19,653 nt of DNA from DATKMG01 sp035541995. Lineage in GTDB: Bacteria > Acidobacteriota > Terriglobia > Versatilivoradales > Versatilivoraceae. Location of the stretch: NCBI GenBank assembly GCA_035541995.1, contig DATKMG010000373.1, forward strand, positions 1 to 19,653, read 5' to 3'. Positions 6,990-14,351 of the stretch are shown in pieces. The translations under genes and the position numbers were made by a program. How positions within the stretch are numbered: position 1 is the stretch's first letter; each line of letters starts with the position of its first letter. The notes below the pieces were generated by a model that was given only the letters and a program-made list of their open reading frames with translations, ran no database searches and was not told where the DNA came from.

Positions 6990-8030
6990 TCATCGTTCGA
7001 ATTCCGGTGCCGTCAATGGAACTCGTTCCTGACGGGTCTGGGGAGCGCGCCGGTTATCCAGCATGGCGACTTGCTGTACACACGAGACTGTGCAAAAAGG
7101 GGCACAGAGTTTCCTGGTATGGAACTCTCGCTCCATGTCTTCGCGAGTATACTCATACAAAGAGACAGCCGGATAGCCCCGCTGTTGCGAGCAATAGTGA
7201 ACCAGGCCGTTTTCGCAGACGTATAGGTAGCGTGCTCCAGCCCGGCATCGCCAATCATTGGGACGGCCCCGGGCAATGTTCTCCTGGAACTGCTTGAAGC
7301 GCGAGTAAGAGCGACGTCCTCTGGCCATTATCTGCCGGAAGATGGCTTGCTCATTATCCGCAAGGGGGCGCAATTGCCCGCCACCATCGTGAATAATACC
7401 GACGGTACTCGTAAAACCCAGTTCGGCAGCACGCTTGGAGATGGTTAAGGCGTCCTCTGGATTGCGGGTTCCCGCCCCGAGAACTGAGTTGATGTTCACC
7501 CCGAATTCGGCGTGAGCGGCCAAGTGCCGTAGTTTGCGGTCCAACACCTTCAGGCTCTTCTTGGATACGTCGTCGGGGATAACGTTGTCAATGCTGATCT
7601 GCATGTGATCCAGACCCGCCCGGTTCAGCCGTTCGACTCGATCAGGACCAAGCAAATAAGCGTTTGTGATTAAACCGGCCAGCATGCCACGCCGCCGGAT
7701 TCGCTGGATCAGCCTGTCAAGATCGGGATGCAGCAGCGGTTCTCCACCACTGATTGTGACGATGGTCGTACCAAAGGAGGCCAGCCGGTCAATTCGGCGG
7801 AACATTTCCTCCGTAGGAACCGGCGTCGAAACCTTATCAAACTCATTGCAATAGGTACATGACAGGTTACAGCGGCGCATGGGAACGATGTGGGCCAAAA
7901 CCGGGTGTTTCGTAGAGAGCAGACCCTTTGCGATCATGCGGAGTTCCCGCAAGCGCCGGTAACTGGACCGTACTCCCCGTTTCAGTGCTTTCTTGGATAT
8001 GAACATAACTGTAACTTGCCCTGAGACCAT
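6990..8030 (-). CDS. radical SAM protein with SPASM-like C-terminus (radical SAM 2)
   Basis: A second, distinct radical SAM enzyme of 346 residues. C54, C58 and C61 in RRCNLSCTYCNEF bind the SAM cluster and GGEP is at 95-98. The C-terminus has six cysteines (C262, C272, C280, C309, C313, C317) spaced C-x9-C-x7-C-x28-C-x3-C-x3-C, consistent with SPASM-type auxiliary clusters. From memory, very similar proteins are widespread in Acidobacteriota, with no assigned function. The start is uncertain: the ATG at 8030 has GGGAAG about 7 bases upstream; an ATG at 8006 gives a form 8 residues shorter, and a TTG at 8054 one 8 residues longer. It is the first gene of the minus-strand run ending with fabI and the lipoprotein. 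The N-terminal ~25 residues are very basic. Confidence 0.87.
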   Translation of the reverse strand: MVSGQVTVMFISKKALKRGVRSSYRRLRELRMIAKGLLSTKHPVLAHIVPMRRCNLSCTYCNEFDKVSTPVPTEEMFRRIDRLASFGTTIVTISGGEPLLHPDLDRLIQRIRRRGMLAGLITNAYLLGPDRVERLNRAGLDHMQISIDNVIPDDVSKKSLKVLDRKLRHLAAHAEFGVNINSVLGAGTRNPEDALTISKRAAELGFTSTVGIIHDGGGQLRPLADNEQAIFRQIMARGRRSYSRFKQFQENIARGRPNDWRCRAGARYLYVCENGLVHYCSQQRGYPAVSLYEYTREDMEREFHTRKLCAPFCTVSCVQQVAMLDNRRAPQTRQERVPLTAPEFER

Positions 8031-8380
8031 AATTGAACTTCCCAATTGCCTCAATCCATTTTCAGGGAACGGTCAAATAACCTCGACTTTTGTGCCAAAT
8101 ACCCCTTTCACCGGTCTTGAGTTGGCCTGGCTGATTCTCAACAGAAGGGGAATGTCGGTTTGGAATGATGTCGAGCTAAAAACATCCAGCAACAGTGGGC
8201 AGATTTCAGCGCAATAGACGTTCACACTCAACGTCAGCATTCTGTCGCCAATAGAGCAGGTGGGGCTGGCCCTAGTTTCTGTCGCGAAACGCCTGAAAAA
8301 CGGCATAAATACGGATGTTGAAAGCGGCGAATAAATGGGCTTTTCTCTGCGACAATGGAGTTGTCCCCTCGTTCTAGAGC

Positions 8381-8410
8381 CGCAGACTCCTTGAGGGACA
8401 GGAGTCTGCG
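8381..8410. repeat. 11-bp perfect hairpin, REP-like
   Basis: CGCAGACTCCT (8381-8391) and AGGAGTCTGCG (8400-8410) are exact inverted copies with the 8-base loop TGAGGGAC. There is no T-run on either side, so it is not a classical terminator. I recall hairpins with this GGAGTCTGCG core scattered through Acidobacteriota genomes, but that is memory and was not checked. The flanking bases from 8031 to 8380 show no convincing gene. Confidence 0.6.
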
Positions 8411-8430
8411 CTACTCCTATTTATATCAAG

Positions 8431-8635
8431 AACCTGGGCTGCGTAGCGGCCGGGATGTTTATAGCCGGGCCTTTCAAGGCCCTGATTGAGGTGTCCAACA
8501 AGGGTTCCGTCGCGTCAGCGACGGCCGACTTCGGGCGTCGCTAACGCGACGCGTCTTATATCGCACATCATGCCGGCCTTGAAAGGCCGGCCTAAATTCG
8601 ATGGCCGCTACGCGACCAACTTCGGAATCCAGGTT
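8431..8635. repeat. 205-bp foldback element (nested near-palindrome)
   Basis: Four sets of inverted repeats share one centre near base 8530. They are AACCTGG (8431-8437) with CCAGGTT (8629-8635); GCGTAGCGGCC (8441-8451) with its exact complement at 8603-8613; GGCCTTTCAAGGCC (8468-8481) with its complement at 8575-8588; and GTCGCGTCAGCGACG (8509-8523) with an inverted copy at 8537-8551 differing at one base. Several of the units are also hairpins by themselves, for example GCCGGCCTT-GA-AAGGCCGGC (8572-8591) and GCGTCGC-TAAC-GCGACGC (8535-8552). The layout is that of a snap-back MITE or clustered REP element. AAG directly flanks both ends (8428-8430 and 8636-8638), a possible short target duplication. 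It codes for nothing. Confidence 0.7.
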
Positions 8636-8670
8636 AAGCGATCATGAAAAAGACTAGAAAATCGCAGAAC

Positions 8671-9570
8671 TCAGGGCACCTGCTGATTTTCCTGGAGTGA
8701 TTCTTCCACGACTTGGAGGAATATTTTAGAAGCTCGAGACAGGTAGCGATCCTTTCGATAAATCAACCCCAATTTACGGACAATTCTCAGGTTTTTGATA
8801 GGCATTGAACTCAAAGTTCCTTGCTCGCTCTCATTAAGTGCGTAGCTCCTGGGTACAATGGAGACTCCCATGCCAATGGCTACGAACTTCTTAATAGTCT
8901 CAATGCTAGCCAGTTCAAAAGAGATGTTGACTTTCTCGGCCAGCTTTCCAAAGTGCTTCATGATTCGATCTCTCGTGGTGCCCACCTTGTGGAAGATCAT
9001 AGGGTAACCAATCATCTCCGCAAGGCCGACAGCAGAACGTGAGGCCAGTGGATGACTCGGGCTGGTAATTAACCACAATTCGTCCTCAGAAATCGGGATC
9101 GTGACCAGGTCCTTGCTGACAACCGGCAAAGTGACTATCCCAAAATCCAGCTGATTTTCCAGGATCTTTTCCAATACTTTTTTCGAAAAGTTGCGGTAGA
9201 TGCTGATCTGGACTTCAGGGCACCTTTGTTTGTAAAGGGTAAACACTCTCGGCAAAATATAAATGCAGGTGGCTTCATTGGCGCCGATCAGCAATTTGCC
9301 CTTTGGAGTGGCATTCAACTCGGAGACAGCTAGCTTGGCCTCATCATGCAGCCGCAGCATCCTTTCGGCATAAGAGAGCAAAATCTCCCCGGCCTGGGTG
9401 AGAAAAACCTTTTTGCCGATGCGGTCAAAAAGTCTTTCCCCGAGTTCCTCTTCCAGCATCCGGACCTGAGTGCTGATAGCTGGCTGCGTTCGGAAGAGCT
9501 TCTCCGCGGCCAGGGTAAAACTCCTGTGGACCGCCACTTCTCGGAAATTACGGAGCTGGTCCAGATTCAT
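8671..9570 (-). CDS. LysR-family transcriptional regulator
   Basis: A 299-residue LysR-type regulator. Residues 1-60 are the winged HTH: MNLDQLRNFREVAVHRSFTL, then AAEKLFRTQPAISTQVRMLEEELGERLFDR, followed by the linker helix. Residues ~90-290 are the periplasmic-binding-like effector domain with IGANEATCIYILPRVF, FGIVTL and GMGVSIVP. The frame is open upstream for 40 more codons, but the LysR family begins at MNLDQL; the ATG at 9570 has GAGG 4 bases upstream. It follows the zinc-ribbon gene by 46 bases on the same strand and lies downstream of cysE. Regulators of this subgroup (CysL, CbbR-like) often control sulfur or carbon assimilation, so a link to cysteine synthesis is possible; the ligand is unknown. 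It ends 35 bases from the foldback element. Confidence 0.92.
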   Translation of the reverse strand: MNLDQLRNFREVAVHRSFTLAAEKLFRTQPAISTQVRMLEEELGERLFDRIGKKVFLTQAGEILLSYAERMLRLHDEAKLAVSELNATPKGKLLIGANEATCIYILPRVFTLYKQRCPEVQISIYRNFSKKVLEKILENQLDFGIVTLPVVSKDLVTIPISEDELWLITSPSHPLASRSAVGLAEMIGYPMIFHKVGTTRDRIMKHFGKLAEKVNISFELASIETIKKFVAIGMGVSIVPRSYALNESEQGTLSSMPIKNLRIVRKLGLIYRKDRYLSRASKIFLQVVEESLQENQQVP

Positions 9571-9616
9571 CCGGCCTCGATTCTTGACATGGCCTGTAAG
9601 GAGAAAAGAGTGCGGG

Positions 9617-10033
9617 TCACTTCTTAAACAGGTTGTCGAAGGCCTGCCGAGCATCCGAGGGTTTTCCAGCCCCAGTGGACGTAGTTTCACGCTCGATGCT
9701 CTTTTTCATTTTGAAGAAGGAGCATTGATTGCGAACACTCTTCCTGGGAAGTCTCTCGGGAATGGGCTGGGTACATTCGTAGCGGGTACTGGTATCAAAA
9801 TGGGTGCACTGTTTGCAGGTGTGCAGGTCAGCTTTGCACTTGGGACATCGCGTCTCCAGATCGATCTCCGCATCAACAATTCTGGCTCCACAGAGGGCGC
9901 ATCGGACTACCTCATTGAAAGCGGGCATAGGTCGCGAGCGAAATTCCCGAGGTTCCTGCGGCCTGGGTGACCGATGTTTTTTCTCTTCCCGGTCGCTGTC
10001 CATATAGCCGGCCTGCCGATACTTTCTTTCCAT
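9617..10033 (-). CDS. eight-cysteine zinc-ribbon protein, conserved hypothetical
   Basis: A 138-residue soluble protein without a named family that I can give. The first ~40 residues are charged and rich in Arg, Lys, Glu and Pro, probably disordered. Eight cysteines follow at 45, 48, 63, 66, 73, 76, 87 and 104: three CxxC pairs, then two single cysteines. The first two pairs (RCALCGARI...RCPKCKADL) make a zinc ribbon; the last four (CKQCTHFD...ECTQP...RNQCSFF) look like a second site with a conserved RNQCSFF end. AAGGAG lies 5 bases before the ATG at 10033. It sits between cysE (145 bases upstream) and the LysR gene (46 bases downstream), so co-transcription with the regulator is likely. It might bind nucleic acid or a protein partner; this is only inference. 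Confidence 0.8.
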   Translation of the reverse strand: MERKYRQAGYMDSDREEKKHRSPRPQEPREFRSRPMPAFNEVVRCALCGARIVDAEIDLETRCPKCKADLHTCKQCTHFDTSTRYECTQPIPERLPRKSVRNQCSFFKMKKSIERETTSTGAGKPSDARQAFDNLFKK

Positions 10034-10178
10034 GGTCGCTCCTTCAAGGGAGGGTAATGCTCGCCGATCCGAGCTTTATTGGGAACTGGGTTGAACCATT
10101 AAGAACCGCGCAACGGACACTGCTTCTGGAGGGTACCTGAACCGACAATCTTGCAGAGACATTTCCCGGGAAGACCGC

Positions 10179-11114
10179 TCAGACGTTGACCAGCTTAGGG
10201 ATTGGATCCATGATCAGTTGCGGTTCGGCAATTAGGACCTTGGTCCGAGGAGGCACCGAGTGAGTCAACCACACATTGCCACCGATTACCGATCCCTCGC
10301 CGATGACGGTGTTCCCACCCAGCACCGTTGCTCCTGAATAAATGACGACATTATCTTCTATTGTGGGGTGGCGTTTCTTGCCACGAATTACCTTGCCGTC
10401 TGCATCCTTCGGGAAGCTCAAAGCTCCCAGTGTGACACCCTGGTAAAGCTTGACATTATTCCCAATCTCGCAGGTTTCGCCAACTACCACACCGGTACCG
10501 TGATCAATGAAAAAATACTTTCCAATCTTCGCACCAGGATGTATGTCAATGCCGGTTTTGGAATGAGCAAACTCCGTCATGATCCTCGGTAACAAGGGGA
10601 TGCCTTGCAAATTAAGTTCATGAGCCAAACGATAGACCATGATTGCAAAGATACAGGGGTAGCTGAATATGATCTCACCGTAGCCCTTAGCCGCGGGATC
10701 GCCGTCGTACGCGGCCTCTACATCCTGGGCCAAGGCGTTGCGGATTTCCGGGATCTTTTCCAGAAAGCCAATGGTCTGATTCTCGGCAATGTCCTCGCAG
10801 TGGGTACAGACCGACTCGGATAACTGGCAACCGTGCCGAATCCCCCTGTAGATCTCACGAAACAACATCTCATACACAGATTCCAGTGAGTCTCCGATGT
10901 GATATCGAATGCTGTTAGTATCGAGTCCCTTCTTGCCAAAGTATCCTGGGAAAATAGTCTCCTGCAGAATTTCTGTGATCTGGACGACGCTCTCTCGAGA
11001 AGGCAGGGGGGTAGTTTCCAGGTGGTGTAACGGAACCTCACACTGGTTGTAAGTAGCTACAATATTATCTGTCAGTCGAGGAAGCTGATGCTTTTGTTTG
11101 AGTCGGTCTAACAT
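10179..11114 (-). CDS. cysE: serine O-acetyltransferase CysE
   Basis: CysE acetylates L-serine with acetyl-CoA, the first step of cysteine synthesis in the cytoplasm. The product has 311 residues, longer than the ~270 of E. coli. An alpha-helical N-terminal domain (1-180) contains the segment DVEAAYDGDPAAKGYGEIIFSYP. The left-handed beta-helix (about 185-295) has the diagnostic GIDIHPGAKIG, FFIDHGTGVVVGET (catalytic His205, with Asp190 nearby), LYQGVTLGALSF and repeated hexapeptides such as VIGEGSVIGGNVW. The ATG at 11114 is preceded by AGGGG at 4 bases; a TTG at 11132 would add 6 residues. It starts 46 bases after the pseudouridine synthase stop. A LysR-type regulator lies two genes downstream. 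Confidence 0.93.
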   Translation of the reverse strand: MLDRLKQKHQLPRLTDNIVATYNQCEVPLHHLETTPLPSRESVVQITEILQETIFPGYFGKKGLDTNSIRYHIGDSLESVYEMLFREIYRGIRHGCQLSESVCTHCEDIAENQTIGFLEKIPEIRNALAQDVEAAYDGDPAAKGYGEIIFSYPCIFAIMVYRLAHELNLQGIPLLPRIMTEFAHSKTGIDIHPGAKIGKYFFIDHGTGVVVGETCEIGNNVKLYQGVTLGALSFPKDADGKVIRGKKRHPTIEDNVVIYSGATVLGGNTVIGEGSVIGGNVWLTHSVPPRTKVLIAEPQLIMDPIPKLVNV

Positions 11115-11160
11115 AGGGCCCCTGGAAACCAAACCCTTCGAAATTAGCGGTCATTAAAAC

Positions 11161-11937
11161 TCAAAAGAGTAGTTCTGTCAAATACTCCTCCTCGGCGGCG
11201 TGCAGCACTTTTGCCAGTTCCCGGGGACGAAGGGAGCGGTACTTGCCGATCGAGAGGTCTCCTAACGGAAGGTTCCCAATACGAGTCCGGACCAGTTTCA
11301 ACACCCTTCCGCCCTGAGCTTCAATCATTCTCCGAATCTGCCGGTTCTTCCCTTCGACCAGAATAATTTCCAGAAAAGCACACTTCTCAGTATAACGCAG
11401 AGCCCGGACTTTGGCAGGAAGCGTGGTTTCTCCGTTCTTCAGCCGAATCCCCTTAGCAAGTTCGTTTAGCTGCTCCGAACTGGGATGAAAGTTCACTTTC
11501 ACCAGGTAAGTCTTGGGAACTTTCGAGGAAGGGTTAGTCAGCAGTTCAGAAAACCGGGTGTCATTGGTGAGTAATAACAACCCCGATGTGTCCATGTCCA
11601 GGCGACCTATAGGAAAAACCCACTCCTTCTGTCCGGTCAACAGATCATAGACTGTTCTGCGTTTTTGGGGATCCCGATAAGTGGTGACAACTCCCGGAGG
11701 CTTGTAGAGCATCAGATAGATGAAATTGCGTGGTCGCAATTCCCTGCCCTCCCAGACGATCCTGTCCTGGCCCAAGGAAACCCAGCAGCCGGGATCCAGG
11801 ACAGCCCGGCCATTAACGGATACGACACCACGGCGGATTTCGATGATGGCATCGGTTCGGGATAGCTGGCCCCACTTGGAGAATGCACGGTCCAGGGTTA
11901 CACGATCTTTGCCGGGCTCGGAATGTCTTGGCTTCAT
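11161..11937 (-). CDS. rRNA pseudouridine synthase, RsuA/RluB/E/F family
   Basis: A 258-residue enzyme that converts a specific uridine of ribosomal RNA to pseudouridine. Residues ~12-70 form an S4 RNA-binding domain (TLDRAFSKWGQLSRTDAIIE...GVVSVNGRAV). The catalytic domain has LMLYKPPGVVTT, the active-site motif GRLDMDTSGLLLLTND with the catalytic Asp114, KTYLVKV, and GKNRQIRRMIEAQGGRVLKL near the end. Whether it acts like RluB on 23S or RsuA on 16S rRNA cannot be settled here; the order of domains and length fit RluB best. The ATG at 11937 has AAGGGG about 7 bases upstream; a TTG at 11961 is less likely. It is first in a minus-strand run with cysE. Confidence 0.9.
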   Translation of the reverse strand: MKPRHSEPGKDRVTLDRAFSKWGQLSRTDAIIEIRRGVVSVNGRAVLDPGCWVSLGQDRIVWEGRELRPRNFIYLMLYKPPGVVTTYRDPQKRRTVYDLLTGQKEWVFPIGRLDMDTSGLLLLTNDTRFSELLTNPSSKVPKTYLVKVNFHPSSEQLNELAKGIRLKNGETTLPAKVRALRYTEKCAFLEIILVEGKNRQIRRMIEAQGGRVLKLVRTRIGNLPLGDLSIGKYRSLRPRELAKVLHAAEEEYLTELLF

Positions 11938-12022
11938 AAAAGTGCCCCTTGACCTTTTCAAGCTCGCCAGCGCGGATGAAAATGCTGGAGGGCCCAGCTT
12001 TGTCGGGGCCGCGGTCGCGACA

Positions 12023-12118
12023 GGTGACGGCGGTCACCCGCGTGACCCTCCACCAGGAACCGCATTTTCATAAAAGAAAATGCGGTCCTGCGATCAGGGC
12101 AAGGCTATGCTAGCATAG
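12023..12118. repeat. cluster of hairpins and a 14-bp palindrome upstream of the pseudouridine synthase
   Basis: Three structures lie in the 370-base divergent gap 11938-12307. GGTGAC and GTCACC (12023-12038) pair around a 4-base loop. CCGCATTTTC and GAAAATGCGG (12060-12085) pair around ATAAAA, and the stem continues with AGGA/TCCT after a one-base bulge (12055-12089). CTATGCTAGCATAG (12105-12118) is a perfect 14-base palindrome. None carries a T-run, so these are not terminators; they could be operators, leader structures or REP-type repeats. The rest of the gap holds no gene I can support. Confidence 0.5.
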
Positions 12119-12307
12119 GTCCAGTAACATCGGAGGAATCGTCGGTGTACCAGTGGGTCAAAAGGTGTAAGAAAGTCGGGGTTTGTTCGCGGTTTGGTTC
12201 GGACTTCCCCGCGTGTTTATTCGGGAATATCCTCCAATTGACATCCTTTTCAGCTTTTGACCTGTTGTCGACTCTTGTAAACCTTGGTGCGAAGAAGGAG
12301 GGATGCT

Positions 12308-13111
12308 GTGAAAACGACGACCATTGTGAGGGTGCTCCTCAAGATTCCGAGTCTCTGCCTCTGCCTGAATTTGCTTTTGCCCGCAGCAGAAACACGGCCA
12401 CCGGACTCAAAGGAGGCGGTAGTTAATGCCTTCATGGCGGCTCGCACTCTTCCAGACAATACTGAAGCACGTAAGTTGATGACTGCAGCTCTTGAAGGAC
12501 GGTACTTGAAAAACAAGAAGCTCTCCACCCGAGTTCGAGGAGGGAGGGTGGCAGCCTTTGACTATGATCCGGCAAGAATACAGACCTCAGGGGAAAAAGA
12601 GTTCCAGGTCGAGATGAATTGCATCTGGGCAGACTGGAACGAACGCGCTTATGAAACCCAAATTGAACTCTTGAAGTTCGTCAAAGTCCGCAATGATTGG
12701 CTGGCAGATGAGATTCATTTCGTCAGGTCTGTTCCTTTCCGTGGTTTGCCTCCTTTTAGTTTGGAGCAGCAGAAGTCCGGGAAGGATGCGCTGGTGGTGG
12801 CGAAGAAGTTTGCCAAAGCCATGGTGAATCGGGATCCAAAGCTAGCGACCCAATGCGTCACAGAAGAATACCAGAACCAGTTTCGGGAACCCGGGGCCTG
12901 GGAAAACTCCATTGCCGGGCCTTCCGCCCCCCATTATGTAGCTTATGATCTTCGTGACGCCACTTTCAAAGGGACGTCAGAGGTCGAAGTCAAGATTGGC
13001 CTCTACCTGACCGAAGGGGGGAAGCGGGGTTTTAACACCGTAGAGGCAAAGCTCTCAGTCCAGGAAGGCAGGACCAGCTGGCGGGTGGATGATTTCCAGT
13101 TGATTAAGTAA
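12308..13111 (+). CDS. secreted protein with two tandem NTF2-like domains, unknown function
   Basis: I recognise no named family. The 267-residue product begins with a signal peptide (basic MKTTTIVRVLLK, hydrophobic core to about 26, probable cleavage after LLPAA). The mature part looks like two copies of one domain: residues 35-140 and 158-267 each open with a helix of the type EAVVNAFMAAR / DALVVAKKFAKAMV followed by a short variable loop, and each ends in a strand pair of the type KVRNDWLADEIHFVR / QEGRTSWRVDDFQLIK. This resembles tandem NTF2/SnoaL or DUF4878-type domains; the match is by eye. The start is GTG at 12308, because AAGGAGGG (12295-12302) lies 5 bases upstream; an in-frame TTG at 12284 lies before that ribosome site. 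It converges on the TPR gene. Confidence 0.8.
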   Translation: MKTTTIVRVLLKIPSLCLCLNLLLPAAETRPPDSKEAVVNAFMAARTLPDNTEARKLMTAALEGRYLKNKKLSTRVRGGRVAAFDYDPARIQTSGEKEFQVEMNCIWADWNERAYETQIELLKFVKVRNDWLADEIHFVRSVPFRGLPPFSLEQQKSGKDALVVAKKFAKAMVNRDPKLATQCVTEEYQNQFREPGAWENSIAGPSAPHYVAYDLRDATFKGTSEVEVKIGLYLTEGGKRGFNTVEAKLSVQEGRTSWRVDDFQLIK

Positions 13112-13136
13112 TCGGATACTGAGTAAGGATGGAATA

Positions 13137-13156
13137 GGGCACGGCATCCCGTGCCC
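13137..13156. terminator. bidirectional hairpin between convergent genes
   Basis: GGGCACGG (13137-13144) and CCGTGCCC (13149-13156) pair perfectly around CATC. It lies in the 52-base gap between two convergent stops, where a shared terminator would be expected. There is no T-run on either strand, which lowers the confidence. Confidence 0.45.
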
Positions 13157-13163
13157 CATAGGC

Positions 13164-14261
13164 TTATCTCTTCTTGGCTGCCTTTTCCGCTTTCTCCGTG
13201 CCGTACTTGGTGGTAACGGTTCCCGATAAAGCGGAGATCATGTCTTTGGCAGCCTGGGCATATTTCCCATCAGGAGCAAGTTCCAGGTATTTCTGAAAGG
13301 CTTCGATTGTGCCTGGCGCGGGGACAACCTTTCCGTCTGGGGTTGTAGTCGCCATACCCACCAGCCCGGTACCCAATTGGTATTGAGCATCTGCATTTTT
13401 GGGATCGGTAGCAACCGCCTGCTTGAATGCCTCCACAGCCTCCGCGTATTTCCCGGTGTTGGTGAGCATGGCACCCAGGTTGTAATACGCCTTGGAGGCA
13501 TTAGCCGGGCTCAATTCAGCTGACTTCTTCATTTCGGCCTGCGCGTTGTCCATCTTTCCTGCCAAGCCATACACAATTCCCATGTTCATGTGGTAACTGG
13601 CTTCAATTTCCGGATTGGGTTTATTGGCCAGTATCGCCAGGGCCTTATTGTAATTTTCAATTGCCTCATCGTATTTCTTGGTCTGCTTGTAGGCCTCAGC
13701 CAAATTAGAGAAGACCACGTGCTGGTTCGGGTCCATCTCCCCTGCCTTCTTGAATGACTCGATCGCCTCATCGTATTTCTTCTCGGCGGCCAGGGCCCGA
13801 CCCTGCTCGAAAACGCTCTTCATGTCTTCATGTTTCTTCTTTGCCTCTTCCTGCTGAGCCACGGCCTTTTTCTGCTCTTCAGAGAGCTGAGGAGGCTGCG
13901 TCTTGGCTCTCTCCTGCTCGGCCTTCAGATTGACGTCGCCCTTTGCTGTGTCCTGCAAAGGGACTTTGATATTATCCAGGTAATAGATCTCTTTACCATC
14001 TTGCTGGAAGCCGACTCGGTATAAGCCCACAGGAAGACCCGCATGGAAGTAATGCCCCTTTTTGTCAGTCTTAACCTGGAAGTGCTGCTTAATCTCCTTT
14101 CGGTCCAGCGTCACCATAATTCCAACCATAGGCTGGCCATCATACCCCCTGACCTCTCCCTCAATGTTTCCAGTCTGGGCATAAACCCTCCGCCCTCCCA
14201 GCGGGGCAAAAAGTAGAAGGGCCACTATTGAAATCCAGAGCGACTTTAAGAGTTTTGACAT
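13164..14261 (-). CDS. secreted carboxypeptidase-regulatory-like / TPR repeat protein
   Basis: A 365-residue exported protein. Residues 1-29 are a signal peptide ending RRVYA-QTG. Residues 31-112 form a carboxypeptidase-regulatory-like beta-sandwich (GNIEGEVRGYDGQPMVGIMV, KTDKKGHYFHAGLPVGLY). A charged, probably helical linker follows (113-148, rich in Glu, Gln and Lys). From about 150 to 345 there are four to five TPR units with the usual spacing, such as KKYDEAIESFKKAGEMDPN, KKYDEAIENYNKAL and GKYAEAVEAFKQAVATDPKN. The C-terminus is Lys/Ala-rich. Such proteins are common in Acidobacteriota and are thought to act as periplasmic protein-interaction scaffolds; the partner is unknown. The ATG at 14261 has GGAGG 5 bases upstream; a longer frame to 14327 lacks that. 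Its stop lies 90 bases from queC's stop side, with no shared operon evident. Confidence 0.9.
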   Translation of the reverse strand: MSKLLKSLWISIVALLLFAPLGGRRVYAQTGNIEGEVRGYDGQPMVGIMVTLDRKEIKQHFQVKTDKKGHYFHAGLPVGLYRVGFQQDGKEIYYLDNIKVPLQDTAKGDVNLKAEQERAKTQPPQLSEEQKKAVAQQEEAKKKHEDMKSVFEQGRALAAEKKYDEAIESFKKAGEMDPNQHVVFSNLAEAYKQTKKYDEAIENYNKALAILANKPNPEIEASYHMNMGIVYGLAGKMDNAQAEMKKSAELSPANASKAYYNLGAMLTNTGKYAEAVEAFKQAVATDPKNADAQYQLGTGLVGMATTTPDGKVVPAPGTIEAFQKYLELAPDGKYAQAAKDMISALSGTVTTKYGTEKAEKAAKKR

Positions 14262-14351
14262 TGACTCCTCCGAACACATAAGATTAATAGACAAGAATAA
14301 GGACCATCGAACCTTCCCCTCCGCCAATAATTTAACATAGAACTGGGTGTA

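Noticed and set aside
8073..8306. 77-codon minus-strand open frame just upstream of radical SAM 2 and in its frame
   Set aside because: No ribosome site, no recognisable motif, and a stop separates it from the radical SAM gene. An overlapping plus-strand frame (7993-8217) is no better.
12238..12243. Perfect TTGACA upstream of the gene at 12308
   Set aside because: The hexamer 17 bases downstream is CCTGTT, which is not a -10; the true promoter could not be placed.
12145..12426. Plus-strand 93-codon frame starting with GTG after GGAGGA
   Set aside because: It runs in another frame over the signal peptide of the gene at 12308, and the product has no plausible domain.
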